DNA of 24,833 nt from a virus. Numbering within the stretch: position 1 is the stretch's first letter; every line of letters begins with the position of its first letter. Positions 10,379 to 18,485 of this stretch are shown here, piece by piece. The notes beneath the pieces were generated by a model. That model saw only the letters and a list, made by a program, of their open reading frames with translations. It had not been told where the DNA came from and made no database searches. The translations under genes were made by a program, and so were the position numbers. The stretch spans positions 1 to 24,833 of the IMG/VR virus record IMGVR_UViG_3300049489_001217. One strand, 5' to 3'.

Positions 10379-10705
10379 ATGGAAATATTATATAATGATA
10401 AAATGGTTGATGTGGATAATTTTGTTCATCTTTCTCAAGTAGATTATAGTTCTAAGAATAGAGAAGAAACTTTAGGTGTGACGTTTTACAATGGTGAACC
10501 TTTATGCTCTAATATAAAAGCAAATGAAGAAGAAGGTTGGGTTGAAATGTATTGTGTAGACACGCATGTTTCTTTTAAAGAACTAGAGAAAGGCATTTAT
10601 TATAATTTTATGAGAGATAAGAATGGTGATTTAATGACCTATAAAATGTACGGTGATGTTATTATACTAAAGGTAACTAATTTTGGCGAACTTATATTAA
10701 AATAA
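10379..10705 (+). CDS. Hypothetical 108-residue protein in baseplate cluster
   Basis: I do not recognise this protein. It starts two bases after the spike stop, with AAAGGTGG as ribosome site inside the end of the spike gene. It is acidic, predicted mostly beta, and contains GWVEMYCVDTHVSFKELEKG and a C-terminal strand-rich stretch. There is no signal peptide or membrane segment. Its position directly after the spike gene suggests a small virion component or an assembly factor for the spike, but this is inference from context only. Confidence 0.7.
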   Translation: MEILYNDKMVDVDNFVHLSQVDYSSKNREETLGVTFYNGEPLCSNIKANEEEGWVEMYCVDTHVSFKELEKGIYYNFMRDKNGDLMTYKMYGDVIILKVTNFGELILK

Positions 10706-10714
10706 ATTTCGTAG

Positions 10715-10732
10715 TTTCATTAAGGAATGAAA
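10715..10732 (+). promoter_or_regulatory. Hairpin presenting the ribosome binding site of the next gene
   Basis: TTTCATT (10715-10721) and AATGAAA (10726-10732) are perfect reverse complements and enclose the loop AAGG, with one further possible G-T pair outside (10714/10733). The loop is the Shine-Dalgarno core for the ATG at 10735, nine bases from its end. The 7-bp stem is read directly from the sequence; a regulatory role is inference. Confidence 0.5.
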
Positions 10733-10734
10733 TA

Positions 10735-11256
10735 ATGGCAATGAAAAAAGCAGGAATGGCAAAAGCAATTATAGATGCTTTAAAAGATGTAGATGATGCT
10801 GCGAAAGCTATGAGTGAATTTTCTAAAGCTTTAGCTAAATACATAGAAGATAATTGTGAAATAGAGTTTTCTTGGACTGCAGCTATGCCACCACCAGCTT
10901 CGTCACCAGACCCATTGACTTCTTATAAGGCTAAGATAAAGTTTATTGCTTTTATGCTCTCTAATCCTCCAGATATGGCCGTATTTGGTCCGATTATGAC
11001 TTTACAAATAGCAGGTGGGCTAATAAGTCCAGACCGTGCAAGTGCTCCAACATTAGTTGTACCTCCTACTACTTTTTTACCTATACCTTTTATGCTAACG
11101 CAATCTAATGCTGATAATCAAAAAGATGCAATGGAGCATATGGCAGATGAGATAATAAAAGGAATGAGTAGAATGATAAACCCTACTCCTCTTCCTGGCG
11201 TTAATCCACCATTTGTTGTCCCAACTCCAGGTGCCATAATGAAGAAAATAAGCTAA
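10735..11256 (+). CDS. Hypothetical virion-region protein, 173 residues
   Basis: I cannot assign a family. The protein has two candidate starts, ATG at 10735 and ATG at 10741; the first has AAGG at 9 nt and is preferred. Residues 1-45 form an amphipathic Ala/Lys helix, followed by a long Pro/Met/Ala/Phe-rich central and C-terminal part (AAMPPPASSPDP; FMLSNPPDMAVFGP; PTTFLPIPF; TPLPGVNPPFVVPTPG). The segments are hydrophobic but proline-broken, so typical membrane helices are unlikely. The composition suggests a structural piece that packs against other baseplate parts. It is preceded by a hairpin over its ribosome site. Placement between the spike and gp25-like genes supports a tail role. Confidence 0.65.
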   Translation: MAMKKAGMAKAIIDALKDVDDAAKAMSEFSKALAKYIEDNCEIEFSWTAAMPPPASSPDPLTSYKAKIKFIAFMLSNPPDMAVFGPIMTLQIAGGLISPDRASAPTLVVPPTTFLPIPFMLTQSNADNQKDAMEHMADEIIKGMSRMINPTPLPGVNPPFVVPTPGAIMKKIS

Positions 11257-11311
11257 AAGAACAAAATTAGAAGTTAAAACAAAGTTAAAGTTAATATATT
11301 AGGGAGTTTTT

Positions 11312-11626
11312 ATGAAATTAAACGAGTTTTTAGATAAAATGATGATTGAAGATAATGCATTTTTAGTACCAACTAAAGATAATCAAGTTGCCACAGCAAC
11401 GAGTTTAGACTATGAGTTTTATATAGATACTGATAAATTAATTCATGTAATACAAAATAATAAAGAAACAGCTAAACCAATGAATGTTCAAGAATTTACT
11501 GTATGGCTTCAAAAAAGATGGCCGGGTAAAAATCCTGCTGCTACGATAGCAGCTTTAAATAAGACTGGTAAATTTTCAGAAAAAGAACCACCAACAGATA
11601 TGACAGCTGGTGGACAAATAACATAA
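11312..11626 (+). CDS. Hypothetical 104-residue protein before gp25-like gene
   Basis: I do not recognise this protein. It has a clear AGGGAG ribosome site and a 55-nt leader after the previous gene. The N-terminus is LNEFLDKMMIEDN, the middle holds a beta strand pair (SLDYEFYIDTDKLIHVIQN), then a helix with FTVWLQKRWPG. The C-terminus is Thr/Gly/Pro-rich and probably disordered. Length and packing into the baseplate operon suggest a small tail or assembly protein. No catalytic motif was seen. Confidence 0.65.
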   Translation: MKLNEFLDKMMIEDNAFLVPTKDNQVATATSLDYEFYIDTDKLIHVIQNNKETAKPMNVQEFTVWLQKRWPGKNPAATIAALNKTGKFSEKEPPTDMTAGGQIT

Positions 11627-11641
11627 AGGATAAAGAGAATA

Positions 11642-12004
11642 ATGGCGTTAGTTAATGGTATTGGTGTTTTTAAAACTAATAATAATCAGACTACTAATAT
11701 TATTAAAGACAATGATGTCATAAGAGAATCTATTTATAATATTTTAACAACTAGGAAAGGAGAAGTACCAGGTAATCCGACTTTTGGAACTAATATTCAT
11801 AGGTTTTTATTTGAGCCAAATCTTGACCAGTATTGGGATGCTTTAAAAATAGAAATAATGAATGATGTAGCAAATTTTGAACCAAGAGCACTTGTATATA
11901 ACGCTGAATTTATAAGTGATGGCCATAGTCTAACTTTATTTGTTTTCTTTGTAAGCTTATTAGACTATACTAGCGATATTACTATTATTTCTGATATAAC
12001 ATAA
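11642..12004 (+). CDS. Baseplate wedge protein, gp25-like
   Basis: A 120-residue protein of the T4 gp25/GPW family, which also includes sheath initiators and T6SS TssE. The family signature is plain: VIRESIYNILTTRKGEVPGN, then PTFGTNIHRFLFEPN at residues ~27-63, i.e. 'I-x-x-x-I-x-x-I-L-x-T-x-K-G-E-x-P-x-x-P-x-F-G...L-F-E-P'. The Glu of the K-G-E motif is present. gp25 joins the wedge core to the first sheath ring and starts sheath polymerisation. The length is close to T4 gp25 (132 residues). AAAGGA lies upstream of the ATG. The J-like gene follows 17 nt later, the usual gp25-gp6/J order in contractile systems. Confidence 0.92.
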   Translation: MALVNGIGVFKTNNNQTTNIIKDNDVIRESIYNILTTRKGEVPGNPTFGTNIHRFLFEPNLDQYWDALKIEIMNDVANFEPRALVYNAEFISDGHSLTLFVFFVSLLDYTSDITIISDIT

Positions 12005-12021
12005 AAGTAAGGAGCATTTTA

Positions 12022-13767
12022 ATGCCAAGAGAAAGAACAGGTATTCATACTACCGAACTAGAAGTATTAAAGGGCATAGATTTTATAAAGACAGATTTAT
12101 CTGCTATAAAAGAAGAAATTATAAATTTTATTAAAAATGACCCAGAATATAGTAAAACTTGGAATAACTATTTTGATTCAGATTCTGGTAAGATATTATT
12201 AGACACTTTTGCTTTTTTAATGAAAAAACTCTTAGTAAGAACTGATATACAGGCAAATGAAGTATATCCATCTACAGCACAACAAGATTCAAATATATTA
12301 AAAGTTCTTAGATTAATTGGTTATGAACTGCGTTCTTTTACAGATTCACAAGTATATTTAGATATTAGATTTGTGACTGTAAGACCAACCACAACTGTAA
12401 ATTTGGGTATAAATTTTTCAATTCCTACCACCGATACAGAAGGCAATAATGCTACATTCTATGTGAGAAATAATGCAACTGATTATTTTAATGCTGTTGT
12501 CATTCCTCTTGAAATGGATGGTAGAGCTGCAGAAGGATTAATACTATCTGCTTTTTCGGGCGAACTTAGAAATGAAGAAATAGATAGAGAAAATCTAATA
12601 AGTGTAGATAGTGAAGTATATGCTCTTACTTATGGACCAGTTAATCAAGACAGTATTAGAGTTTTCTACTTAGATGAATATGATGTAGAACAAGAAGCTT
12701 TACAGGTAAATTCGTTTTTCAATGTTTCGAGTACAGAAGCACAAGTTCCTTTTATAGTTAGATTTGATGAGAATCATTTTGCAAGCCTTTTATTTGGTAG
12801 TAAACAGATAGTTAAAATTCTTCCGGATGGCAAAAATATTAAAATTTATTATACAGTAAATGGTGGAAGTAAATATAATATTGTTGAACAATCTATTGAT
12901 TATACAGATTCGTTTTCAACTCCTAATTTTCAGCAGGCAACTAGTGTTTCAATTAATTTTACTAACCCAGGAAAAGGTTTTGGTGGTACAGAAGCAGAAA
13001 CAGTAGATGACGCAAAACTTACAGCTCCTTTATCTTTAAGAACAATTGAAAGAGCTGTAACAGAACAAGATTATGAGTTGTTACTCAAGAAACAAGGAAG
13101 TGTTTTACACGCCAGAGCTTTATCACCAAATGATAATAGAGATTATTTCCCTAATGCTGCTAAAATACCACTATTCCATGTATGGTTATATATTACATTA
13201 AATAATCAAGTATCTAATATGACAGATTTACTTTTATCTAAACAAGTAAATGAAAAAACAGGAACTTTAATTGGTGGCGATTCATATGATATATTAGAAT
13301 ATTTAAAAATAAGAAGAATTTCTGGCATTGAAAATGTAATAAAACCAACAATTTACACAAGACTGTATTTAAGTATAAAAATAAGATATAATCCAGTTTA
13401 TGATGAAGTAGATATTAAAAATGATTCTAGAGACACTTTGTTTGACATGTTAAAGCTAGAATCAACTGGATATGAAAAAATAGTAAGAAGTACAGCTATT
13501 AAATCTAGATTAAAGAAGATAAATGGTGTTGTAGATATTTATATAGAGAGTTTTCAAAAACAAGTATTTTATCAACAACTGGCTCCTGTTAGTTCAAGTA
13601 ATTTTTTTGAGTATGTAAATGATAACCCATCTATTGATAATGTTGAAACATCTGATAATTTTGGACAATACTATCAAGCAGGATATAATGAAGTTATTTT
13701 TGTTTTAGATGAAGATACTGATATAGTTTTAAATTTTGAATCAGCATCACAATATGAAGTGTTGTAA
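12022..13767 (+). CDS. Baseplate wedge protein, gp6/J-like
   Basis: A 581-residue protein of the baseplate J family (T4 gp6, P2 gpJ, Mu gp47, TssF-related). The N-terminus has the typical long helical region with DSDSGKILLDTFAFLMKKLL and PSTAQQDSNILKVLRLIGYE. The diagnostic motif is near residues 320-355: GGTEAETVDDAKLTAPLSL followed by RTIERAVTEQDYELLL, the classic 'G-G-x-[DE]-x-E-[ST]...A-P...R-A-V-T-x-x-D-Y' of J proteins. The C-terminal half holds strand-helix repeats like those of gp6, which form the inner ring of the baseplate. Its length matches T4 gp6 (660) better than P2 gpJ (302). It has a strong TAAGGAG ribosome site. Its partner is the gpI-like protein two bases downstream. Confidence 0.9.
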   Translation: MPRERTGIHTTELEVLKGIDFIKTDLSAIKEEIINFIKNDPEYSKTWNNYFDSDSGKILLDTFAFLMKKLLVRTDIQANEVYPSTAQQDSNILKVLRLIGYELRSFTDSQVYLDIRFVTVRPTTTVNLGINFSIPTTDTEGNNATFYVRNNATDYFNAVVIPLEMDGRAAEGLILSAFSGELRNEEIDRENLISVDSEVYALTYGPVNQDSIRVFYLDEYDVEQEALQVNSFFNVSSTEAQVPFIVRFDENHFASLLFGSKQIVKILPDGKNIKIYYTVNGGSKYNIVEQSIDYTDSFSTPNFQQATSVSINFTNPGKGFGGTEAETVDDAKLTAPLSLRTIERAVTEQDYELLLKKQGSVLHARALSPNDNRDYFPNAAKIPLFHVWLYITLNNQVSNMTDLLLSKQVNEKTGTLIGGDSYDILEYLKIRRISGIENVIKPTIYTRLYLSIKIRYNPVYDEVDIKNDSRDTLFDMLKLESTGYEKIVRSTAIKSRLKKINGVVDIYIESFQKQVFYQQLAPVSSSNFFEYVNDNPSIDNVETSDNFGQYYQAGYNEVIFVLDEDTDIVLNFESASQYEVL

Positions 13768-13769
13768 AT

Positions 13770-16049
13770 ATGAATGTAAGATTTTCAAAGAGTAATAATT
13801 TTAATTTTCATGCCGACATCAGAGATGTTGTCAATAATGGAGTAGTACAAGCTTTCCCATATCCAAATCTTTTAATTACTCATGATTCATATATACTTAA
13901 TGTAAAAAGAACAATTGTAGATTATGATGATATTTTAAATTCAGGTACGGAACAGGGATTATATAGCAGAGAAGTTTCTTCATCTATTTTTACTGGTTCA
14001 GGGGTTACTGAATATAATGTACAAATAACAGCGAGTGTTTCTGACGAATTATATTATGATAATTTTATACTTTTAGATACACAAGGTTCACAAAATACTA
14101 CATATACTTCTTTAATAAAACAATTTCAAGATTTCTATAGGGTAGAGTTAAAAAACTTTTTAACAGCAAACTTTAGAGAGATATATGAAGAAAAAACAAA
14201 CTTTAGAGTATTTATAAATGGTCTAGCAAGATATCTTGATAAGGTAGACCAGATAGGACAAAATCTTATAACTCTAACAAGAATAGATGAAGTTCCAGAT
14301 GAATATGTGAGATATCTAGGGCAAGTTGTCGGATATGAATCAGAAGATTTTACAATTGAAAACGTAGCACTAAGAAGTATTATATCTGAAATTTTTACTA
14401 TTTATAATATAAGAGGAACTGAAAAAGGATTTCAATCTTTCTTTAATGCAATTGGTTATAATGCGACTATAATAGAAAAATGGTATAAAGGAGAGGAAAG
14501 ATTAGTAACTGAAAAGCCTCACGTACAAACACTTGGTACAGATGAAATAGCATCAGGTGACGAATGGAAATTAAGTAGTTTAACAGCAGAAAATGATTAT
14601 TCTGGATTAACTCACTCTGGTTTGACTGGTGGTATTGATTTAATTAGGGGAGAGGGTGGAGAATATAGATTTGTAGAATTATATCCAACTTCAATAGCTG
14701 ATTATTCTTTTAGTATGGAAGATAAATTCCAAGAAACAGGTAAATTTAGTAAATCAGAAAGACTTGTTAATTTACTAGTAGAATCTATAAAAAATACAGA
14801 GTTAGTTCCAAGTATTATCAATCAAATGGTAAACTATGTGGAATTTTTAAAGCCAATACATTTAAAATTAATTATAACTGTTCTTAAAGATATAGATGAT
14901 AATCAGGAACATTGGTGGGAAACTGGCAATAATGATTATACCACAGATAAAGCAGATGAGGGCGACCCCGAAGATTTTAATAGCTCATATTTATTAGACG
15001 GAGTTTTAGCTAAAGAAGGAAATATCCCAAGAGATATTGATGATATTGATGAGTCATATTTAGATGGCTCAAAAGTAATTTTTCAAGAAGGATTTAATAT
15101 AAGTCCGGGGTTTGTAGACAATGAAAGTTGGGTAGAAGATAATAGTTCTTACATTTTTGAAATAACAAATACTCCAAGTTCTCCATATGATATTTATCTA
15201 ACAATGGATGGACATTTCAATTTAGGTGAAACAGAAAGAGAAAGATATAATCTTTCTAATCAAGATTCTTGGGTTTATGCAGCTGAAGTAACTATTGGAG
15301 AAAAACTTGCTCATAACTCTGTTTATTTTAATTTTACGAAAAGTGTTATTGGAAGCACAATTGTTAATAATGGTTGGTCAACTTTATCAGCAGATTGGTC
15401 AACTATATCAAATGATATCGTATATTTAAGTGGAATACAAGGAGTTGATTATAATATTAATAGTAGCGGACTTAGAGTATTAAATGCAACAAGTAACTCT
15501 GCTAATGTAATTAATATTCCTTTAGAAAGTGGAAAAAGATTTTTTAAATCTACTAATAAAGCTACTTATATAATAGATTTTAGTGTTGATGATATAAATC
15601 AATCGCCACTTAGAAATATATTCTTGTCATCCGATGGTAATAATGATAAAATACAGGTTATGACAGGACTAAATAAAATTACAGTAGTTGCTTCAAATAT
15701 AGAAGGAAGCAGTGTAACAGATATTTCTGAAACAACAAGTGGCAGACATTTTTTTGCTATAAGTACTAGTAATTTAGATGGAACTAATAATAAAATAGCT
15801 TATTATCTTGATAATAGTTATAAAAGTAGCGAGATAATAAGTGCAGCAACTCGTAATGGTAATATATTTGCTGATAATACCACACCTGTTTATTTTGGTA
15901 ATAGAGGAAATAAAAATGCTGTTTCTTCTCTTAAAGGAACTATTAAGAATTTTATAGTTATAGAGGATATTATTAAAGATGCAACAATGAGCACTATTTT
16001 TAATAAATTACAAAATAATGAAAATTTTTATGACGATTTTACATATTAA
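13770..16049 (+). CDS. Baseplate wedge protein, P2 gpI/T4 gp7-like, with LamG-like C-terminus
   Basis: A 759-residue protein whose ATG lies two bases after the J-like stop without a good ribosome site, so it probably relies on coupling. Residues ~120-250 hold the tail protein I signature: DEVPDEYVRYLGQVVGYE, then IFTIYNIRGTEKGFQSFFNA and IGYNATIIEKW. Homologues wrap around gp6/J in the wedge and carry fibres. A further shared helix is near LKPIHLKLIITVLKDI. After an acidic linker comes a beta-rich half. Residues ~585-750 look like a LamG/concanavalin-type sandwich (RNIFLSSDGNNDKI; GRHFFAISTSN; KIAYYLDNSYKSS; VYFGNRG; LKGTIKNFIVIED). The fusion suggests the wedge itself binds surface sugar or another fibre. 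The wedge call is firm; the LamG call is by pattern. Confidence 0.8.
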   Translation: MNVRFSKSNNFNFHADIRDVVNNGVVQAFPYPNLLITHDSYILNVKRTIVDYDDILNSGTEQGLYSREVSSSIFTGSGVTEYNVQITASVSDELYYDNFILLDTQGSQNTTYTSLIKQFQDFYRVELKNFLTANFREIYEEKTNFRVFINGLARYLDKVDQIGQNLITLTRIDEVPDEYVRYLGQVVGYESEDFTIENVALRSIISEIFTIYNIRGTEKGFQSFFNAIGYNATIIEKWYKGEERLVTEKPHVQTLGTDEIASGDEWKLSSLTAENDYSGLTHSGLTGGIDLIRGEGGEYRFVELYPTSIADYSFSMEDKFQETGKFSKSERLVNLLVESIKNTELVPSIINQMVNYVEFLKPIHLKLIITVLKDIDDNQEHWWETGNNDYTTDKADEGDPEDFNSSYLLDGVLAKEGNIPRDIDDIDESYLDGSKVIFQEGFNISPGFVDNESWVEDNSSYIFEITNTPSSPYDIYLTMDGHFNLGETERERYNLSNQDSWVYAAEVTIGEKLAHNSVYFNFTKSVIGSTIVNNGWSTLSADWSTISNDIVYLSGIQGVDYNINSSGLRVLNATSNSANVINIPLESGKRFFKSTNKATYIIDFSVDDINQSPLRNIFLSSDGNNDKIQVMTGLNKITVVASNIEGSSVTDISETTSGRHFFAISTSNLDGTNNKIAYYLDNSYKSSEIISAATRNGNIFADNTTPVYFGNRGNKNAVSSLKGTIKNFIVIEDIIKDATMSTIFNKLQNNENFYDDFTY

Positions 16050-16077
16050 TTTAAAGTTAAAGGAATAAGGAGATAAA

Positions 16078-17217
16078 ATGCAATTCAGTGATAATGTTCA
16101 AAGATTTAGAGGGGAATTCCAAATTGTTGGTAAAAATAGACAAGGTGAAACTGTTTATGAATATGAGGATAAAAACGTTGTTGTTGATGATGCAAGAATT
16201 GTCACCGCTTTCTTAATAAATCCATTTATTTTAGGTGGAGCAGAACGTAAAGAGTATGACGGCGAAGGAATTGATAATAAGACTGCTTTTGAATGGAAAA
16301 AAATAAATCCATTTAATTTTATGATTAATTTTATTAAAATGGGTGGTGGATATCCTAGAAAGCGTTCGTATGCGTCTTCTGTTGAAGTTCCTCTTGTACC
16401 TTATGAATTATCTACTGATGTAAGGAGTTCACTATTTACTTATTTAGATTATGATACAAATGGTCCTACTGTTCCAAGTAGCTGGCTAGCTTATACTGGA
16501 GCTAATACAGAACCTTATAAAGCTTCTAGCCTTCTTTATCCTAGAAAATCAGACACAGATATATTAGATAGAGATTATCAGTGGTCTAAAAGAATTCTTA
16601 AGTATTCTTTTCCAAATGATATAGATTCCCCTGATGTTTCTTTTAAAACAACTTTTGAAACAACAGCTAGATTTGATGAAGGTAATGGACCTCACTTTGA
16701 TTGTTTTGGAGATTATTTAGAAGAAACAGAAAGAGAATATGAATATCGTGAAGCAGGTTTATTTATTGGCGTACAGCCTTGGCTTTGGTCTGCAACACAA
16801 ACTGGTCAAACAGATGATAGAGAAAGTAGTTTAACTCCTCATCCTAGAAGAGTTGTTGGCGATATTTTTGGCAAAGAAGTTTATGGCGGCAATCTTGATA
16901 GTACTCTTTCAAATAACTTAAGAGAATACAGATATTGGGATGGACATAGCAAATTAATAGATTATGGTAATGTTAATGAAACTGTTAAATGGCCAGCTGA
17001 ATCTAGTTCAATTGTAAACTGGCAATCAAGTTTAGAATTTAGAGGAAACTTTAGTTCTATTTATTACAATCCTGATACATCTGTTGTAGGCACTACCACA
17101 GAAAGACAAGGAACAATTTATACTGGTAATTATATGGTAGCTCGTAAAACTTTCCCAGTACTAACTAAAACAAGAGATATCGAGTTTACAATTAGATGGT
17201 CTTTAGTATTTGGATAA
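16078..17217 (+). CDS. Virion structural protein, probable fibre adaptor
   Basis: A 379-residue protein with a strong AAGGAG ribosome site. I do not recognise an exact family. The N-terminus (FRGEFQIVGKNRQGETVYEY, then NVVVDDARIVTAFLI) and the C-terminal parts YEYREAGLFIGV and RKTFPVLTKTRDIEFTIRWSLVFG resemble a widespread phage tail/fibre module: 'N-x-V-V-x-x-a...EAGLF...aR..F.pl.Kt.d.e.tI.W.l.F'. Such proteins often sit between wedge and fibre genes. The middle is Tyr/Asp/Ser-rich and unassigned. Its position after the gpI-like gene and before three fibre genes is that of T4 gp8-gp9, but no sequence likeness to gp8 or gp9 was seen. It is probably a wedge-fibre connector. Confidence 0.6.
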   Translation: MQFSDNVQRFRGEFQIVGKNRQGETVYEYEDKNVVVDDARIVTAFLINPFILGGAERKEYDGEGIDNKTAFEWKKINPFNFMINFIKMGGGYPRKRSYASSVEVPLVPYELSTDVRSSLFTYLDYDTNGPTVPSSWLAYTGANTEPYKASSLLYPRKSDTDILDRDYQWSKRILKYSFPNDIDSPDVSFKTTFETTARFDEGNGPHFDCFGDYLEETEREYEYREAGLFIGVQPWLWSATQTGQTDDRESSLTPHPRRVVGDIFGKEVYGGNLDSTLSNNLREYRYWDGHSKLIDYGNVNETVKWPAESSSIVNWQSSLEFRGNFSSIYYNPDTSVVGTTTERQGTIYTGNYMVARKTFPVLTKTRDIEFTIRWSLVFG

Positions 17218-17228
17218 GGAGCAGGTAG

Positions 17229-18485
17229 ATGTCTACTTCTACTATAACAATTTATAATTGGTCTTCTGGTATATCGGGCGTTAATGCAACTGGTATATCA
17301 GGATACTATAAAGAAGATAGAGTTCATTTCTCTAATTTTAATAGGCCAATAAGAAAATTATACGATAATGATGTGTCAATTGTTAAAAGTATATCTTATA
17401 GTGTTATAACAGATAAGATATATACTAACAGTATTATAGCAAAAGATGAAAATAATTTAACTTTTACTGGTAACGTTACAGTTTATGGTAGTTTACTTGT
17501 TAGTGGTTTAGCTGCTCAGTTTAATGCGTCTCAAGTAACTATTAGAGATAATGTTATTACTTTAAATAGTGGTGCAACTGAAATAATAGAAGGCGGTATA
17601 GAAATAGACCGTGGTTCATTAGAAATGGCTACACTAATCTATAATGAAGCTTCTAAAATATGGAATTTTAGTCATAGTGGAATAAGTGCTAAAAGTATTG
17701 ATGTTACAAATACAGAAGTAGATTATATTATTTTTAATAAACAATCAAGTATAGTTACTCCTGCAAGTACAGATATAAATCTTTATGTTAATGCGGATGG
17801 AATACCTGCCTATAAAGATTATGATAGTAATATAACCTTATTAGGTGGTGGATATAGTAGATATAATATTTTTATCCCGGACCAAACATCTTTTACAAGA
17901 TATTTTGGACATAGTGCTTTAACTGGAACAGGTTCAACAATTGGTGGTTATCACTATAGTAAAATAGGTGGAAATGTTTATATTAAACCACATGGTAATG
18001 ATAAAATACTTTTAAATAGAGGTAATTTTAATCTCTCAACTAGTTTTAAATTAAGTAGTGGTTTCATTTTACATGGACTTTCTCAAGAAGAAACAAATGT
18101 GTATATTGGATATAATTCAGTTATCTTTACTGGTAAAGAAAGTACAACTAAGAATGTTGAGTTTGATAAATTAAATATAATTGGAAGCAACATAAGTCTT
18201 TCAAATAATAGTTTATTTAATTTAAATGGATTTAAAGATAGTATTTTTAATAATAGTGTCGAAAGTGTAGTAGTAAGCAGTATATATACTGGTACAGGAA
18301 GAAATAATAGCTTTGGTGACTGTAAGAATAATAGTTCTATTGTTTTTAGAAATTTATCTTACGCAAGAATACAAGGTAATTATGATAATAATACTTTAAC
18401 TTTTAGTAATGTTACTAATACTATTTTAGATGCTGCTATTATTGGAAGTGACTTATACGATGGTATTGGTGACTGGGATTTCTAA
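17229..18485 (+). CDS. Tail fibre protein A, beta-helix type
   Basis: A 418-residue protein with an AAGGAG ribosome site. Residues ~75-165 hold a module common in phage fibres: GNVTVYGSLLVSG, then IRDNVITLNSG, then GGIEIDRGSLEMATLIYNE, i.e. 'v.DnvItLNsG...gGIeIdRG...l.yde'. Residues ~250-300 have a pectin-lyase-like beta-helix start (ILLNRGNFNLSTSFKLS, then GFILHGLSQEETNVYI), followed by Asn/Ser-rich rungs to the end, GIGDWDF. It would be a trimeric fibre or adhesin attached to the baseplate and contacting the cell surface. No catalytic residues were recognised. It is paralogous to the gene at 19656 across both N- and C-terminal parts. Its TAA is followed directly, in the same frame, by the next gene. 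Confidence 0.75.
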   Translation: MSTSTITIYNWSSGISGVNATGISGYYKEDRVHFSNFNRPIRKLYDNDVSIVKSISYSVITDKIYTNSIIAKDENNLTFTGNVTVYGSLLVSGLAAQFNASQVTIRDNVITLNSGATEIIEGGIEIDRGSLEMATLIYNEASKIWNFSHSGISAKSIDVTNTEVDYIIFNKQSSIVTPASTDINLYVNADGIPAYKDYDSNITLLGGGYSRYNIFIPDQTSFTRYFGHSALTGTGSTIGGYHYSKIGGNVYIKPHGNDKILLNRGNFNLSTSFKLSSGFILHGLSQEETNVYIGYNSVIFTGKESTTKNVEFDKLNIIGSNISLSNNSLFNLNGFKDSIFNNSVESVVVSSIYTGTGRNNSFGDCKNNSSIVFRNLSYARIQGNYDNNTLTFSNVTNTILDAAIIGSDLYDGIGDWDF

